A DNA stretch of 64,000 nt from CAZJYC01 sp964550165 (GTDB lineage Bacteria > Acidobacteriota > Aminicenantia > Aminicenantales > Aminicenantaceae), in assembly GCA_964550165.1 (NCBI GenBank), contig CAZJYC010000004.1:1-64000 (forward strand). Reading direction: 5' to 3'. Positions 1-7,669 of this stretch are shown here, piece by piece. Positions within the stretch are counted from its first letter, which is position 1, and every line of letters begins with the position of its first letter. The position numbers and the translations under genes are program-made. A model generated the notes under the pieces. It saw nothing but the letters and a program-made list of their open reading frames with translations. It made no database searches and had not been told where the DNA came from.

Positions 1-2
1 TG

Positions 3-200
3 AGCCTAAATGTTTCTTTGAAATGGAAAGCGGCCTTGACAATTTCGAGCGGCATTCTTCTCGGAGCGCTGGACGAATGGCATCAATATTTCGTTCCCCA
101 GCGCTCGACAGAATTTTTGGATTTGATGGCCGATAGTCTGGGAATCATCCTGGGCATGCTTGTTTTTATCTTTTTTGCGCGTAAGGCTTTGAAATTATAA
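3..200 (+). CDS. VanZ-like membrane protein, C-terminal fragment
   Basis: The reading frame is open from the left edge, so the N-terminus lies outside the window. The visible 65 or so residues hold two hydrophobic segments separated by a polar stretch containing DEWHQYFVPQRSTEFLD and ADSLG. This pattern is typical of the C-terminal half of VanZ-family small membrane proteins, whose biochemical role is unclear although the founder gives low-level teicoplanin resistance. Its stop codon overlaps by a few bases the stop of the convergent DUF438 gene. Family assignment rests on the motif and is fairly secure; function is not. Confidence 0.75.
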   Translation, partial: SLNVSLKWKAALTISSGILLGALDEWHQYFVPQRSTEFLDLMADSLGIILGMLVFIFFARKALKL

Positions 201-1403
201 TAATCTTTTCTCCCCTTCAATCGTCTTGATCTCTGTGATGTCCTGCGTGACTTCCACACAGCCCAAATAATCTCCGTTCTCGCCGCGCACTGGAAAATAG
301 CGGATGTAGATAAGTTTTCGATCCATATGAATCCAGAACTCGGCAACATCCCTCCGGCCAGCCTTAAAATCCTCCAGGATCTGATTGACAACGTGGAGAC
401 TCTTCTGGGGATGGCACTGCTGAACCTTGCGGCCGATGACAGCTTTGGTTCTGGGGAATATCCTTTCTTTTGTCTGACTGAAATAGCGCACACTATCGTC
501 CCTATCGACAAAAGTCAAATCCACGGGAAGCGAATTGAAGATGGCTTCAATCTCTTCGTGAGATAAGTTTCCAGTCTTAAAGGCAGACAGTCCTTCAACC
601 TCAGACTTTGAAACAGCGGCTCCAGCCTTTTCTTCAACTGCTGCTCTGGCCGAAGCAGGAGTAAACGGACAGTAGCCAAGCTCGTCAAACTCTTTCTTGA
701 TGTCTTTCCATTCGTTGGCAGTGATCACCTTCAGACCAGTGGGGAAGAGGATGTTGTTTTCTTTGTAAAAATGGTTAGTGAGAGTTTCATAAAGCGCTGC
801 AACCAGCTCATTCAGGTTCTTTTTGAAAAGCTCCGCATCCATTGTGTTGCAGTTGCTGATTAGCTCATAGATGCTTTTTTCTATCGCTCTTATTTTGTCG
901 TGTTCCATCCACATCATCGCGGGAGGCTGGGTGATCCCGTGCCTCTCAAGATAGGGGAAGAGAACATTTTCTTCGCGGACATAATGGCTTGCTGAGCTTT
1001 TGAATTTTTCAGTGATGTGATTGAGCTTGTCAATCATTCCTTTCATGGAAGCTTCATCTTTTTGAGCCGTCTCCAGAGCAGCAGTCTTGAATTCATCGGC
1101 AAATTCCAGAACGATTCTATGCTCTTCCATAAGGATATGGATCGGATGACCCGGAGGAGCCAGTGCCTTTTCCTTTTCGATCGATTCCTTGAAGAGAGCA
1201 ATGTGGACGTCGCAGAGTCTGTGAACTTCTTCCTGAGGCATGCCCTCTCTGATGAGCTCTTCTTCTATCTGGGCAATCTCGGTTGATGTTGTATCTTTGA
1301 CCAGCTTTCTGAATTCTTCCTTGATCTTTTTTGGGTCCTCTCCCTGATGCAGCCTTTTGATAAGGTTTTTTAAAGTTTCCTTTTTTTCTGAGAATTCATT
1401 CAT
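195..1403 (-). CDS. DUF438 - hemerythrin - PAS protein
   Basis: A three-part soluble protein of about 402 residues. A helical DUF438 region (about 5-75) is followed by a hemerythrin-like HHE helical bundle (about 85-225, with HPIHILMEEHR, HYVREENVLFP, EHDKIRAIE and HFYKENNILFP supplying His and Glu ligands for a di-iron site) and a PAS domain (about 285-395). I chose the ATG at 1403 because an AGGTGA ribosome site lies just upstream; the frame can extend 27 codons further but that part overlaps the rubrerythrin end. It is the last gene of a minus-strand unit behind perR and rubrerythrin, which suggests sensing or buffering of oxygen, NO or peroxide. The actual output is unknown because no effector domain follows the PAS. 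Confidence 0.85.
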   Translation of the reverse strand: MNEFSEKKETLKNLIKRLHQGEDPKKIKEEFRKLVKDTTSTEIAQIEEELIREGMPQEEVHRLCDVHIALFKESIEKEKALAPPGHPIHILMEEHRIVLEFADEFKTAALETAQKDEASMKGMIDKLNHITEKFKSSASHYVREENVLFPYLERHGITQPPAMMWMEHDKIRAIEKSIYELISNCNTMDAELFKKNLNELVAALYETLTNHFYKENNILFPTGLKVITANEWKDIKKEFDELGYCPFTPASARAAVEEKAGAAVSKSEVEGLSAFKTGNLSHEEIEAIFNSLPVDLTFVDRDDSVRYFSQTKERIFPRTKAVIGRKVQQCHPQKSLHVVNQILEDFKAGRRDVAEFWIHMDRKLIYIRYFPVRGENGDYLGCVEVTQDITEIKTIEGEKRLL

Positions 1404-1426
1404 CACTTCACCTTTTGTTTTTTCAA

Positions 1427-2002
1427 TCACCAGTTTTCGGCCAGAAGCTCGAAGTATGCCCTTGGATGAGCACAAGCAGGGCATTCGATTGGAGCCTCTT
1501 TACCCTCATGAACATAGCCGCAATTCCTGCATTTCCACTTGACAACTTGGGTTCTTTGAAAAACTCTGTTCGTTTTGAGGTTCTCCATCAGCTCCAGGTA
1601 TCTTCGCTCATGCTGCTTTTCAGCCGCGGCGATGGATCTCATGACTTTTGCTACCTCCGGAAATCCTTCTTCCTCTGCGATCCTGGCAAACTCAGGATAC
1701 ATGGTCGTATGCTCATGATTTTCCCCTGAGGCAGCCTCTTTAAGATTATCCTTGGTCTCGCCGATGATCCCGGCAGGAAAAGAGGCTGTGATTTGTGCTT
1801 CGCCGCCCTCCAGAAATTTAAAAAGCCTCTTGGCGTGCTCTTTTTCGTTATCCGCAGTTTCCAAGAATACTCCAGAAATCTGCTCATAGCCTTCTTTTTT
1901 AGCCTTTGAGGCGAAAAAGTTGTAACGATTTCTTGCCTGAGATTCGCCGGCAAACGCGGTGAGAATGTTTTTCTCTGTTTGAGTGCCTTTTAAGCTTTTC
2001 AT
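1427..2002 (-). CDS. rbr: Rubrerythrin
   Basis: Rubrerythrin of 191 residues, a cytoplasmic peroxidase of anaerobes that reduces H2O2 using a di-iron centre and a rubredoxin-type iron site. The N-terminal ferritin-like four-helix domain shows the expected ligands in FAGESQARNRY, ETADNEKEHAKR, EEGFPEVA and AAAEKQHERRY. The C-terminal rubredoxin domain has CRNCGYVHEG and CPACAHPRAYFE, giving the Cys4 site. Length is normal. It lies 82 bases after perR on the same strand and just ahead of the DUF438 protein, so PerR control is the obvious hypothesis. Confidence 0.97.
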   Translation of the reverse strand: MKSLKGTQTEKNILTAFAGESQARNRYNFFASKAKKEGYEQISGVFLETADNEKEHAKRLFKFLEGGEAQITASFPAGIIGETKDNLKEAASGENHEHTTMYPEFARIAEEEGFPEVAKVMRSIAAAEKQHERRYLELMENLKTNRVFQRTQVVKWKCRNCGYVHEGKEAPIECPACAHPRAYFELLAENW

Positions 2003-2084
2003 ATCATTCCTCCTTATAATTTATTTATTTCTCGCTTTCCCCCTCCATGAAGAGAAGGCTTTTCTTATGCTTTTCGTTAAGGTC

Positions 2085-2549
2085 TCAATCGGAACTGGTC
2101 TCAGCTTTGTTTTTCTCACTCCTCAAACAATCTGCACAGATACCTCTGAAATAGCCATGGACTTCCTCGATTCTATGGCCATCAACAGCCTTTTCTTGGC
2201 CTACAGCAAAAGGGCATTCGATGGCAATATCGATAATTGTTCCGCATTTTTTGCAAAGGAAATGATGATGAGAGCTTGTGTTAAAATCATACCTCGTTTC
2301 AGTCCCGGTAATAGTGACCGCTGCCACCAGACCCTTTTCCGAGAGAGCGTTCAAGGTGTTGTAGACAGTGGTCATGGAGATGGTTGGGATGTCCTTGGCC
2401 AACTTTTCATAAATCATCTCGACTGTGGGATGACTTTTAACGCTCTCACTCATATATTCAAGAATTTTTAATCTCTGGTATGTCGGCTTTATGCCTCTTT
2501 CTTCCAGAATATTTTTAAATATTTCCATTTTTGAAATCATTACAGCCAT
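2085..2549 (-). CDS. perR: PerR-type Fur family regulator
   Basis: Fur superfamily repressor of 154 residues. A winged-helix DNA-binding domain (RGIKPTYQRLKILEYM to STTVYNTLNALSEKGLV-like region) precedes the dimerisation domain, which has the HHHFLCKKCG metal motif and a second CADC pair for the structural zinc site. Placement upstream of rubrerythrin favours PerR (peroxide sensing) over Fur, but the regulatory metal residues cannot prove it. The start is uncertain: ATGs occur at 2549, 2540 and 2528. The -10 box ends at 2556, so transcription should begin close to 2549, making the first ATG effectively leaderless; the 2528 start fits the usual family N-terminus better. Confidence 0.9.
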   Translation of the reverse strand: MAVMISKMEIFKNILEERGIKPTYQRLKILEYMSESVKSHPTVEMIYEKLAKDIPTISMTTVYNTLNALSEKGLVAAVTITGTETRYDFNTSSHHHFLCKKCGTIIDIAIECPFAVGQEKAVDGHRIEEVHGYFRGICADCLRSEKNKAETSSD

Positions 2550-2553
2550 GAAG

Positions 2554-2583
2554 TAATTATAATTAATGCTGAAAGCCTGTCAA
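2554..2583 (-). promoter_or_regulatory. perR promoter with palindromic operator
   Basis: On the minus strand a perfect TTGACA (2578-2583) and a perfect TATAAT (2556-2561) are separated by 16 bases. A 12-base perfect palindrome, TAATTATAATTA at 2554-2565, covers the -10 box. It resembles the AT-rich Per/Fur box type, so PerR autoregulation is plausible. The operator role is inference. Confidence 0.7.
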
Positions 2584-2683
2584 GTCGTATTTCGCCCTTA
2601 AGCTATTCTTTCAGAAACATAATTGAAAATAAAATTTTATAGTCTTTCTAATATTTTTTCAAAGGTTGCTAGGTGAAGAGTAA

Positions 2684-2852
2684 TCTTCCCAAATTAAGTT
2701 ATTCGAAAAGATTTTGAGGATAGCCTCGCTCTCCTTCGGATTTTTAACGCCATTCTCCGTTCGCTCTTCTCGGCGGCTGCGTAACGCTCCGGCTATCTCC
2801 CAAAATCTTTGGATATTCAGGGAACAATTTTTTATCACGGAATTTTGGATGC
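2684..2852 (+). repeat. Dispersed inverted-repeat element, copy A (internally deleted)
   Basis: Intergenic copy of a repeat family seen six times in this window. It has the inner inverted termini AGATTTTGAGGATAGCC (2709-2725) and GGCTATCTCCCAAAATCT (2791-2808), and outer flanks ending ATCACGGAATTTTGGATGC (about 2834-2852) that match the outer end of copy D. The middle lacks about 85 bases present in copy D. No credible gene lies inside. Confidence 0.75.
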
Positions 2853-2855
2853 ATT

Positions 2856-3037
2856 CAGGTGAAGGCGAATCGAAAGAGTCTCTCAGAGATGACCGAAGCG
2901 GCTATTGAAGTTATAGGCTTCCCGTGCTGACCTTTGAGGGAACGCTGCCTTGCCGGGCGGCGAGGGGACAGCGACAAAACCGTGAAGGGGAGCGAGCCTA
3001 TCCTGGAGAAGCTTTCAGAGGAGCCACACAAAATGGA
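2856..3037 (-). repeat. Dispersed inverted-repeat element, copy B (opposite orientation)
   Basis: Degenerate copy lying head-to-head with copy A. Read on the minus strand it follows copy C: CACACAAAATGG near 3025-3036 corresponds to the outer end of C, then come GGGGAGCGAGCC (2997-3008) and CTCAGAGATGACCGAAGCGGC (2883-2903). Several indels and substitutions show it is old. It ends just before the stop of the LOG gene. Confidence 0.65.
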
Positions 3038-3048
3038 GGAAAGCCTCT

Positions 3049-3780
3049 TTAAAGAAAATTTATCAGCTTTCTCTTCAAGAACGAAAAGGCCTCTTTTGGG
3101 CTGGAACAATAGGAAAAAAGCTCCAGGTCTTCGGGCGCGATAGCCTTGTATTTCAGAAAGGAATCAAAATTGATGACCTCACGCCAGTATTTCTCTCCAT
3201 AGAGAAGAATGATGACATGGTCTTTCTGAATTTTTCCTGTCTGAATCAAAGTCAGTATTTCAAAAACCTCGTCTAAAGTCCCGTAGCCTCCGGGGAAGGC
3301 CACAACAGCTTTGGCTTTATAGATCAGCCAGAACTTTCGCATGAAAAAATAATGAAAAATAAAAGCAAGTTCTGGGGAGATGTAAGGATTCAAGAATTGC
3401 TCCTCGGGAAGTTCGATATTCATCCCGATGGTCTTCCCGCCCGCTCGGGAAGCACCCCGATTCGCAGCTTCCATGATCCCTGGCCCACCCCCTGTGCAGA
3501 TCACAAAATTCTTTCCCTTTGGCTTTAATTTAATCGCCCATTCCACCAGGTTGCAGGCGAGATCCTCGGCTTCCCAGTAATATTTGGTGAGCAAAGAATC
3601 TTTCTCCTCGGGCTCTGCTCGTGAAGAGCCGAGAAAAAGAATTGTGTTATTCACCTTCAGCTTGCTCAGCCTGGACAATGGCTCCAAATATTCGCTTAAA
3701 ATCCTCAAAGTGCGAGCTTCAGGCGAATTCAAAAATTCTAAGTTGTTATAAGCTCTCTCTGGCTTCTGATTCTCTTTCAT
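3049..3780 (-). CDS. LOG family protein (nucleotide phosphoribohydrolase fold)
   Basis: A 243-residue Rossmann-fold protein of the LOG/TIGR00730 group. The signatures CTGGGPGIMEAANRGA and FPGGYGTLDEVFE are the phosphate-binding and catalytic motifs. LOG enzymes release the free base from cytokinin riboside 5'-monophosphate or hydrolyse related nucleoside monophosphates; many bacterial members lack a known physiological substrate. On the minus strand a TTGAGT (3824-3829), 17-base spacer and TTTAAT (3801-3806) form a plausible promoter, followed by a GGAGAGAG ribosome site. It stands alone, divergent from the purine genes. Confidence 0.88.
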   Translation of the reverse strand: MKENQKPERAYNNLEFLNSPEARTLRILSEYLEPLSRLSKLKVNNTILFLGSSRAEPEEKDSLLTKYYWEAEDLACNLVEWAIKLKPKGKNFVICTGGGPGIMEAANRGASRAGGKTIGMNIELPEEQFLNPYISPELAFIFHYFFMRKFWLIYKAKAVVAFPGGYGTLDEVFEILTLIQTGKIQKDHVIILLYGEKYWREVINFDSFLKYKAIAPEDLELFSYCSSPKEAFSFLKRKLINFL

Positions 3781-3941
3781 CTCAATCTCTCTCCATAAGA
3801 ATTAAAGATTCTATCTAAAACGCACTCAAAAAACAAGGTTTACAGATAAAATTTATAGCGGGGACCGCTTTGCTTTCTTCCTTCCAATGCTTGCTTCGCT
3901 CCCTGTCTCTCCTTCTCGCACGGACTATATGAATCGATCAT

Positions 3942-3959
3942 GAGAATATTCATATTCTC
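3942..3959. promoter_or_regulatory. 18-base perfect palindrome upstream of purO
   Basis: GAGAATA, a TTCA loop and TATTCTC form a perfect 7-bp inverted repeat about 85 bases ahead of purO, in the 263-base gap between LOG and purO. It could be an operator or a small hairpin. No T-run follows, so a terminator is unlikely. The rest of the gap shows no gene. Confidence 0.4.
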
Positions 3960-4043
3960 GGACTCTAAAATTCGAAGCCAGTCCAAAAAAATTAGAAGTA
4001 GACCTGATTTGAATTCTGTGTTATCTATATCAGAAGCTTTAAG

Positions 4044-4778
4044 ATGGCCTCAGGTCTGGAAGGTTTATCGGCCAAAGAATATCCTGGGCGGGTCATCATC
4101 CTTGGAAGAGACGCATCAGGGAAAAACGAAGTTGTTGTCTACGCCATCACAGGAAGGTCTGTTTCAAGCCAAGCAAGAAAATTGGAGCAAAAGGGTAATG
4201 CCATCTGGGCAAAGCCAATCGATGAGGAACTTATAAAAAAAGGAAACCTCGAGTTGCTCATTTATCCCACCATATTGCTCTCAAGAGGAATTGCGGTCAG
4301 CAACGGCAAGCAGACTGAGGATATCAAAGAGAACCTCAGCCAAAGCCAGGACCCGGCAGAAGTTTTGGCCTTCGCCCTTGCCCGATGGGATTATGAGCCT
4401 GATTCGCCTGCTTACACACCCAGGATAAGCGGCTGCATCCTCGCTCAAAGGAAAGCAGCCCTCAGCATAATCAGAAGAGGGGCGCACGGCGCTTCGGAAA
4501 AAAATATATTCGATGTTCCTTTGGAAGCGGGAAAGGGCAAAATGATATCCACCTATGAAGGGAAGAATAAGGACCCTTTGCCTTCTTTTGAAGGAAGTCC
4601 TCTGGATGTCAGGATTATCGGAAAAAATCCAAAAGAAATGGCTGAGGCTGTCTTGGTGGCTTTAGCTCCCCGCTCTGGCCAAAAAGACTACAGGGTGGCT
4701 GTCGCCTGTGTCTTTGCCAGGGACTTAATTCGAGATGCGTATGACATATCCATCATCAACAGGCAGGAAAGGATATAA
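4044..4778 (+). CDS. purO: PurO-type IMP cyclohydrolase
   Basis: A 244-residue protein matching the archaeal-type IMP cyclohydrolase (PurO), which closes the purine ring by converting FAICAR to IMP. Recognisable parts are PGRVIILGRDASGK at the N-terminus, YAITGRS, and the C-terminal YRVAVACVFARDL-like core. It is longer than the roughly 200-residue archaeal enzymes. No strong ribosome site precedes the ATG; the start follows the conserved N-terminus. Six bases after its stop begins a stand-alone AICAR transformylase, so the two genes together replace the usual bifunctional PurH. Family recognition is by pattern and not by alignment. Confidence 0.8.
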   Translation: MASGLEGLSAKEYPGRVIILGRDASGKNEVVVYAITGRSVSSQARKLEQKGNAIWAKPIDEELIKKGNLELLIYPTILLSRGIAVSNGKQTEDIKENLSQSQDPAEVLAFALARWDYEPDSPAYTPRISGCILAQRKAALSIIRRGAHGASEKNIFDVPLEAGKGKMISTYEGKNKDPLPSFEGSPLDVRIIGKNPKEMAEAVLVALAPRSGQKDYRVAVACVFARDLIRDAYDISIINRQERI

Positions 4779-4784
4779 ACTCTC

Positions 4785-5864
4785 ATGGATAAAGTAAGCA
4801 AAAGAGACCGTGAACAATACAGCATCAAAGTTAAGGAGGAATTTCCGGATGTCCTTCCATTCGGCGACACACTCTTCAAGAAAAAGCAATCGATGAGGTA
4901 CGGAGAAAACCCTGGATACCCGGCTGCTTTTTACGCCGAACAAGGTGCATCCGGTCCCAACATGGCCACCTTTGAAGTCCTTCAGGAAGGGACCAAGGGA
5001 TTAGGCTACATAAATGTTGCCGATATGGATTTGGGACAGAGGCTCGCCAAGAAATTGACAGAAATCTATCGCAACAGATTGATCTGTGTTCTGGTTAAGC
5101 ATGAAATCCCGAGCGGTGTGGCGATGGGGGAGACGCCGGAAGAAGTATTTGAAAAGGCTTGGGGTTGCGATCCTCTTTCTAACTTTGGCAGCGTCGATGT
5201 CTTCAATCATAAAGTTACCAAGCCTCTTGCTGAGCGAATTGTGGAAAAGGGGAGGAATGTCGAAGTTGTCTATGCTCCGGATTTCGCGGCCGAAGCTCTC
5301 GAAGTTTTATCATCGCGACAGGTTTTGAGAGTGGTCAAAATGGGGACTTACTTAGATCGAGAAGCCAGAGACAGCGGGTTGGAAATCAAAAGAGTGGCGG
5401 GCGGTCTTTTGATCCAGAAAAGATTTGACTCAAGAATCATATCACCAGATTCTGTGGACGTTGTGTCAAAAAGAAAACCCGCGTTGGAAGAAATCGAAGC
5501 TGCAATCTTCAACTGGAATGTGGCCTGCTTCACCCGCTCCAATGCGGTCGTTATCGGAAAAAAAGATAAAGTCCACGGCATCGGCTCGGGCCAGAGAAGC
5601 CGAATCGATGCCGCCGAAGATGCAATCCGCTATTCGAGGCGAGGCTATGGACCGGAGGGGTGCGTTATGGCTTCCGATGCCTTTATGCCTTTTTCTGACG
5701 TCGTCACGCTCGCCGCTCAAAATGGGATAACGGCCATCATCTACCCTCTGGGTTCGATCAAGGACCAGGAAGTCATCGACAAGGCCAATGAGCACGACCT
5801 GGCGATGGTCATAACCAGAAAACCTGGAGAAACGGACAGCGAGCGCTGCTTCCTGCACAGGTAA
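4785..5864 (+). CDS. Stand-alone AICAR transformylase (PurH C-terminal domain)
   Basis: A 359-residue protein equivalent only to the AICAR formyltransferase part of PurH; the N-terminal cyclohydrolase domain is absent and supplied by the preceding purO. It transfers a formyl group from 10-formyl-THF to AICAR, the penultimate step of IMP synthesis. Family marks are MRYGENPG (37-44), the catalytic Lys-His pair in VKHEIPSG (K105, H106), RSNAVVIG, GIGSGQRSRIDAAEDA, SDAFMPFSD and GITAIIYPLGSIKDQE. The usual KHNNPCG and SAFGG motifs are changed to KHEIPSG and SNFGS, but the catalytic pair remains. The translational unit with purO is tight (6-base gap). The 223 bases after it are AT-rich with no gene. 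Confidence 0.9.
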   Translation: MDKVSKRDREQYSIKVKEEFPDVLPFGDTLFKKKQSMRYGENPGYPAAFYAEQGASGPNMATFEVLQEGTKGLGYINVADMDLGQRLAKKLTEIYRNRLICVLVKHEIPSGVAMGETPEEVFEKAWGCDPLSNFGSVDVFNHKVTKPLAERIVEKGRNVEVVYAPDFAAEALEVLSSRQVLRVVKMGTYLDREARDSGLEIKRVAGGLLIQKRFDSRIISPDSVDVVSKRKPALEEIEAAIFNWNVACFTRSNAVVIGKKDKVHGIGSGQRSRIDAAEDAIRYSRRGYGPEGCVMASDAFMPFSDVVTLAAQNGITAIIYPLGSIKDQEVIDKANEHDLAMVITRKPGETDSERCFLHR

Positions 5865-6087
5865 AAACAGTCAGTTTTTATATAACTGTCGAAAAATCCC
5901 AGGGATAAAAGGACGGTCGGAGTGAAGCTTGACCTTAAAAGGCTTTAGACTATAATTAAAGACTTTTTAAATTCATAAAAAGCTTTTCAAAATTGCTTAA
6001 AAAGAGTAAAGTTTGAGTTTAAAGGTTTCATAATTTAACAAATCTATCATAAAAAATTTCGAAGAACCTTTAAAAAGGAGTCATGAA

Positions 6088-7446
6088 ATGAAAAAAGTTA
6101 CAGTGGAAGAGTTGCTGGCCAAGGCTGAGCAACCTTCCAAGGATGCTCTACGGCTTCATCCCTTTTACAGAGGAAAAATCGAGGTCATCCCTAAATGCAG
6201 AATCCGGTCATTCGAAGATTTCGCCATCTGGTATACCCCCGGCGTGGCTGCTCCTTGTAAAGAAATCCATGCTGACAAAGAAAAAGTCTATGAGATAACC
6301 AACAAATGGAATTTTGTGGCCGTTGTTTCTGACGGGTCAAGAGTTCTCGGGCTGGGAGATATAGGCCCAGAAGCAGGACTGCCAGTTATGGAAGGAAAGG
6401 CTTTGCTCTATAAGTACCTGGGCGGAGTTGATGCTTTTCCTATCTGTCTCAACACCCATGAACCCGATGAAATCATTCAGGCTGTCAAATGGATTCAGCC
6501 GACATTTGGCGGAATCAATCTGGAAGATATTTCCCATCCCAAATGCTTCCATATCCTGGATACCTTAAGGAAAGAAATGGAAATTCCTGTCTGGCATGAT
6601 GACCAGCAGGGAACAGCCTGTGTGACAGTGGCAGGGCTGATCAACGCCGTAAAAATTGTCGGCAAAAAGATGGAAGATATTAAAGTGGCGCACATCGGTG
6701 CAGGCGCAGCCAACATCGCCATCACCAGACTGATCATCACGGCCGGGTGCAAACCAGAGAACCTCATTGTTGTCGATTCAAAAGGAATTCTCCACAGAGA
6801 CAGGGGGGACAAAGAGCTCTTGCAGACAAAATACAAGGAAAAATGGCATATCTGCGAGACAACAAATCCCAAAGGGATAAGAGGGGACATCCCCGAGGCA
6901 ATGGAAGGTGCGGATGTTGTCATATCGGCCTCAAAGCCTGGGCCTGGCGTCATAAAGCCAGAATGGGTCAAAAGAATGGCCAAAAATCCCATCGTTTTTG
7001 CCGAAGCAAACCCGGTCCCTGAAATATGGCCATGGGAGGCAAAGGAGGCTGGAGCGAAGATTGTTGCTACCGGACGCTCGGATTTTCCCAACCAGATCAA
7101 TAATTCGCTTGGGTTCCCAGGAATATTCAGGGGTTCGCTGGATATTAGAGCGACAAAAATCACGGACGAGATGTGTATTGAAGCGGCCAAGGAACTGGCA
7201 AAAGTGGCTGAGGATAAAGGACTGAGTGAGGATTATATTATTCCCAACATGGACCAGTGGGAAGTCTTCCCGAGAGAAGCTGTGGCTGTCGGTTCCAAGG
7301 GGATAGAGCAGGCAGTTGCTCGCATCAAAGCCCCGGCCGAAGTAAGATTCAAACATGCCGAGGAAATCATCAAAAAAGCCAGGGAAGAAGTCCAGTTATT
7401 GATGAAAGAACAATTCATTATAGATCCTGACGGGAAGAAAAAATAA
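6088..7446 (+). CDS. NAD(P)-dependent malic enzyme
   Basis: Malic enzyme of 452 residues, oxidatively decarboxylating malate to pyruvate and CO2. Motifs seen are the catalytic YTPGVAAPC (about 49-57), SDGSRVLGLGD, metal-binding HDDQQGTA and the Rossmann GAGAANIA. Length matches the short bacterial form without the phosphotransacetylase extension of MaeB. A clear AAGGAG ribosome site precedes the ATG at 6088; an ATG five bases earlier runs at once into a stop. A weak promoter, TTGAGT (6013-6018) with TAACAA 17 bases on, is possible. The C-terminal 45 residues are charged and helical. Cofactor preference cannot be read from the sequence. Confidence 0.95.
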   Translation: MKKVTVEELLAKAEQPSKDALRLHPFYRGKIEVIPKCRIRSFEDFAIWYTPGVAAPCKEIHADKEKVYEITNKWNFVAVVSDGSRVLGLGDIGPEAGLPVMEGKALLYKYLGGVDAFPICLNTHEPDEIIQAVKWIQPTFGGINLEDISHPKCFHILDTLRKEMEIPVWHDDQQGTACVTVAGLINAVKIVGKKMEDIKVAHIGAGAANIAITRLIITAGCKPENLIVVDSKGILHRDRGDKELLQTKYKEKWHICETTNPKGIRGDIPEAMEGADVVISASKPGPGVIKPEWVKRMAKNPIVFAEANPVPEIWPWEAKEAGAKIVATGRSDFPNQINNSLGFPGIFRGSLDIRATKITDEMCIEAAKELAKVAEDKGLSEDYIIPNMDQWEVFPREAVAVGSKGIEQAVARIKAPAEVRFKHAEEIIKKAREEVQLLMKEQFIIDPDGKKK

Positions 7447-7481
7447 ATAGAACTTACTGAAAATAAAATAAAAGTAAAAAT

Positions 7482-7512
7482 GCCATAAAAAAAATGGCTT
7501 ATTATTTTTTAT
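7482..7512 (+). terminator. Possible intrinsic terminator after malic enzyme
   Basis: GCCAT, a seven-A loop and ATGGC (7482-7498) form a short hairpin followed by TTATTATTTTTT. The 5-bp stem is weak, but it sits 35 bases after the malic enzyme stop and before the dnaK promoter, where termination is expected. Confidence 0.45.
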
Positions 7513-7611
7513 AATAAGAAGAGCATAAAGAAAGAAAAGCAGCTCAAAAGAACAAGAATTTTAGCTTAAATATTCCAGCCTTTAACGATTAAAAAATAAT
7601 TGAAATAAAAA

Positions 7612-7641
7612 CTTGACAAAAGTATACTCATATTTTATATT
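7612..7641 (+). promoter_or_regulatory. dnaK promoter overlapping HAIR-like HspR operator
   Basis: TTGACA (7613-7618) and TATATT (7636-7641) are spaced by 17 bases, a near-consensus sigma-70 promoter. Overlapping the -35 is CTTGACA - 7 bases - ACTCATA (7612-7632), matching the HAIR consensus CTTGAGT-N7-ACTCAAG at 5 of 7 bases in each half. The HspR gene itself lies downstream in the same operon, so autoregulatory heat-shock repression is the natural reading. A GGAGG ribosome site precedes the dnaK ATG at 7670. Confidence 0.8.
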
Positions 7642-7669
7642 AACTAACGACTAAACAAGGAGGACTTAA

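Noticed and set aside
6495..7190. 231-residue open frame antisense to malic enzyme
   Set aside because: Shadow frame; composition follows the reverse complement of conserved motifs on the plus strand.
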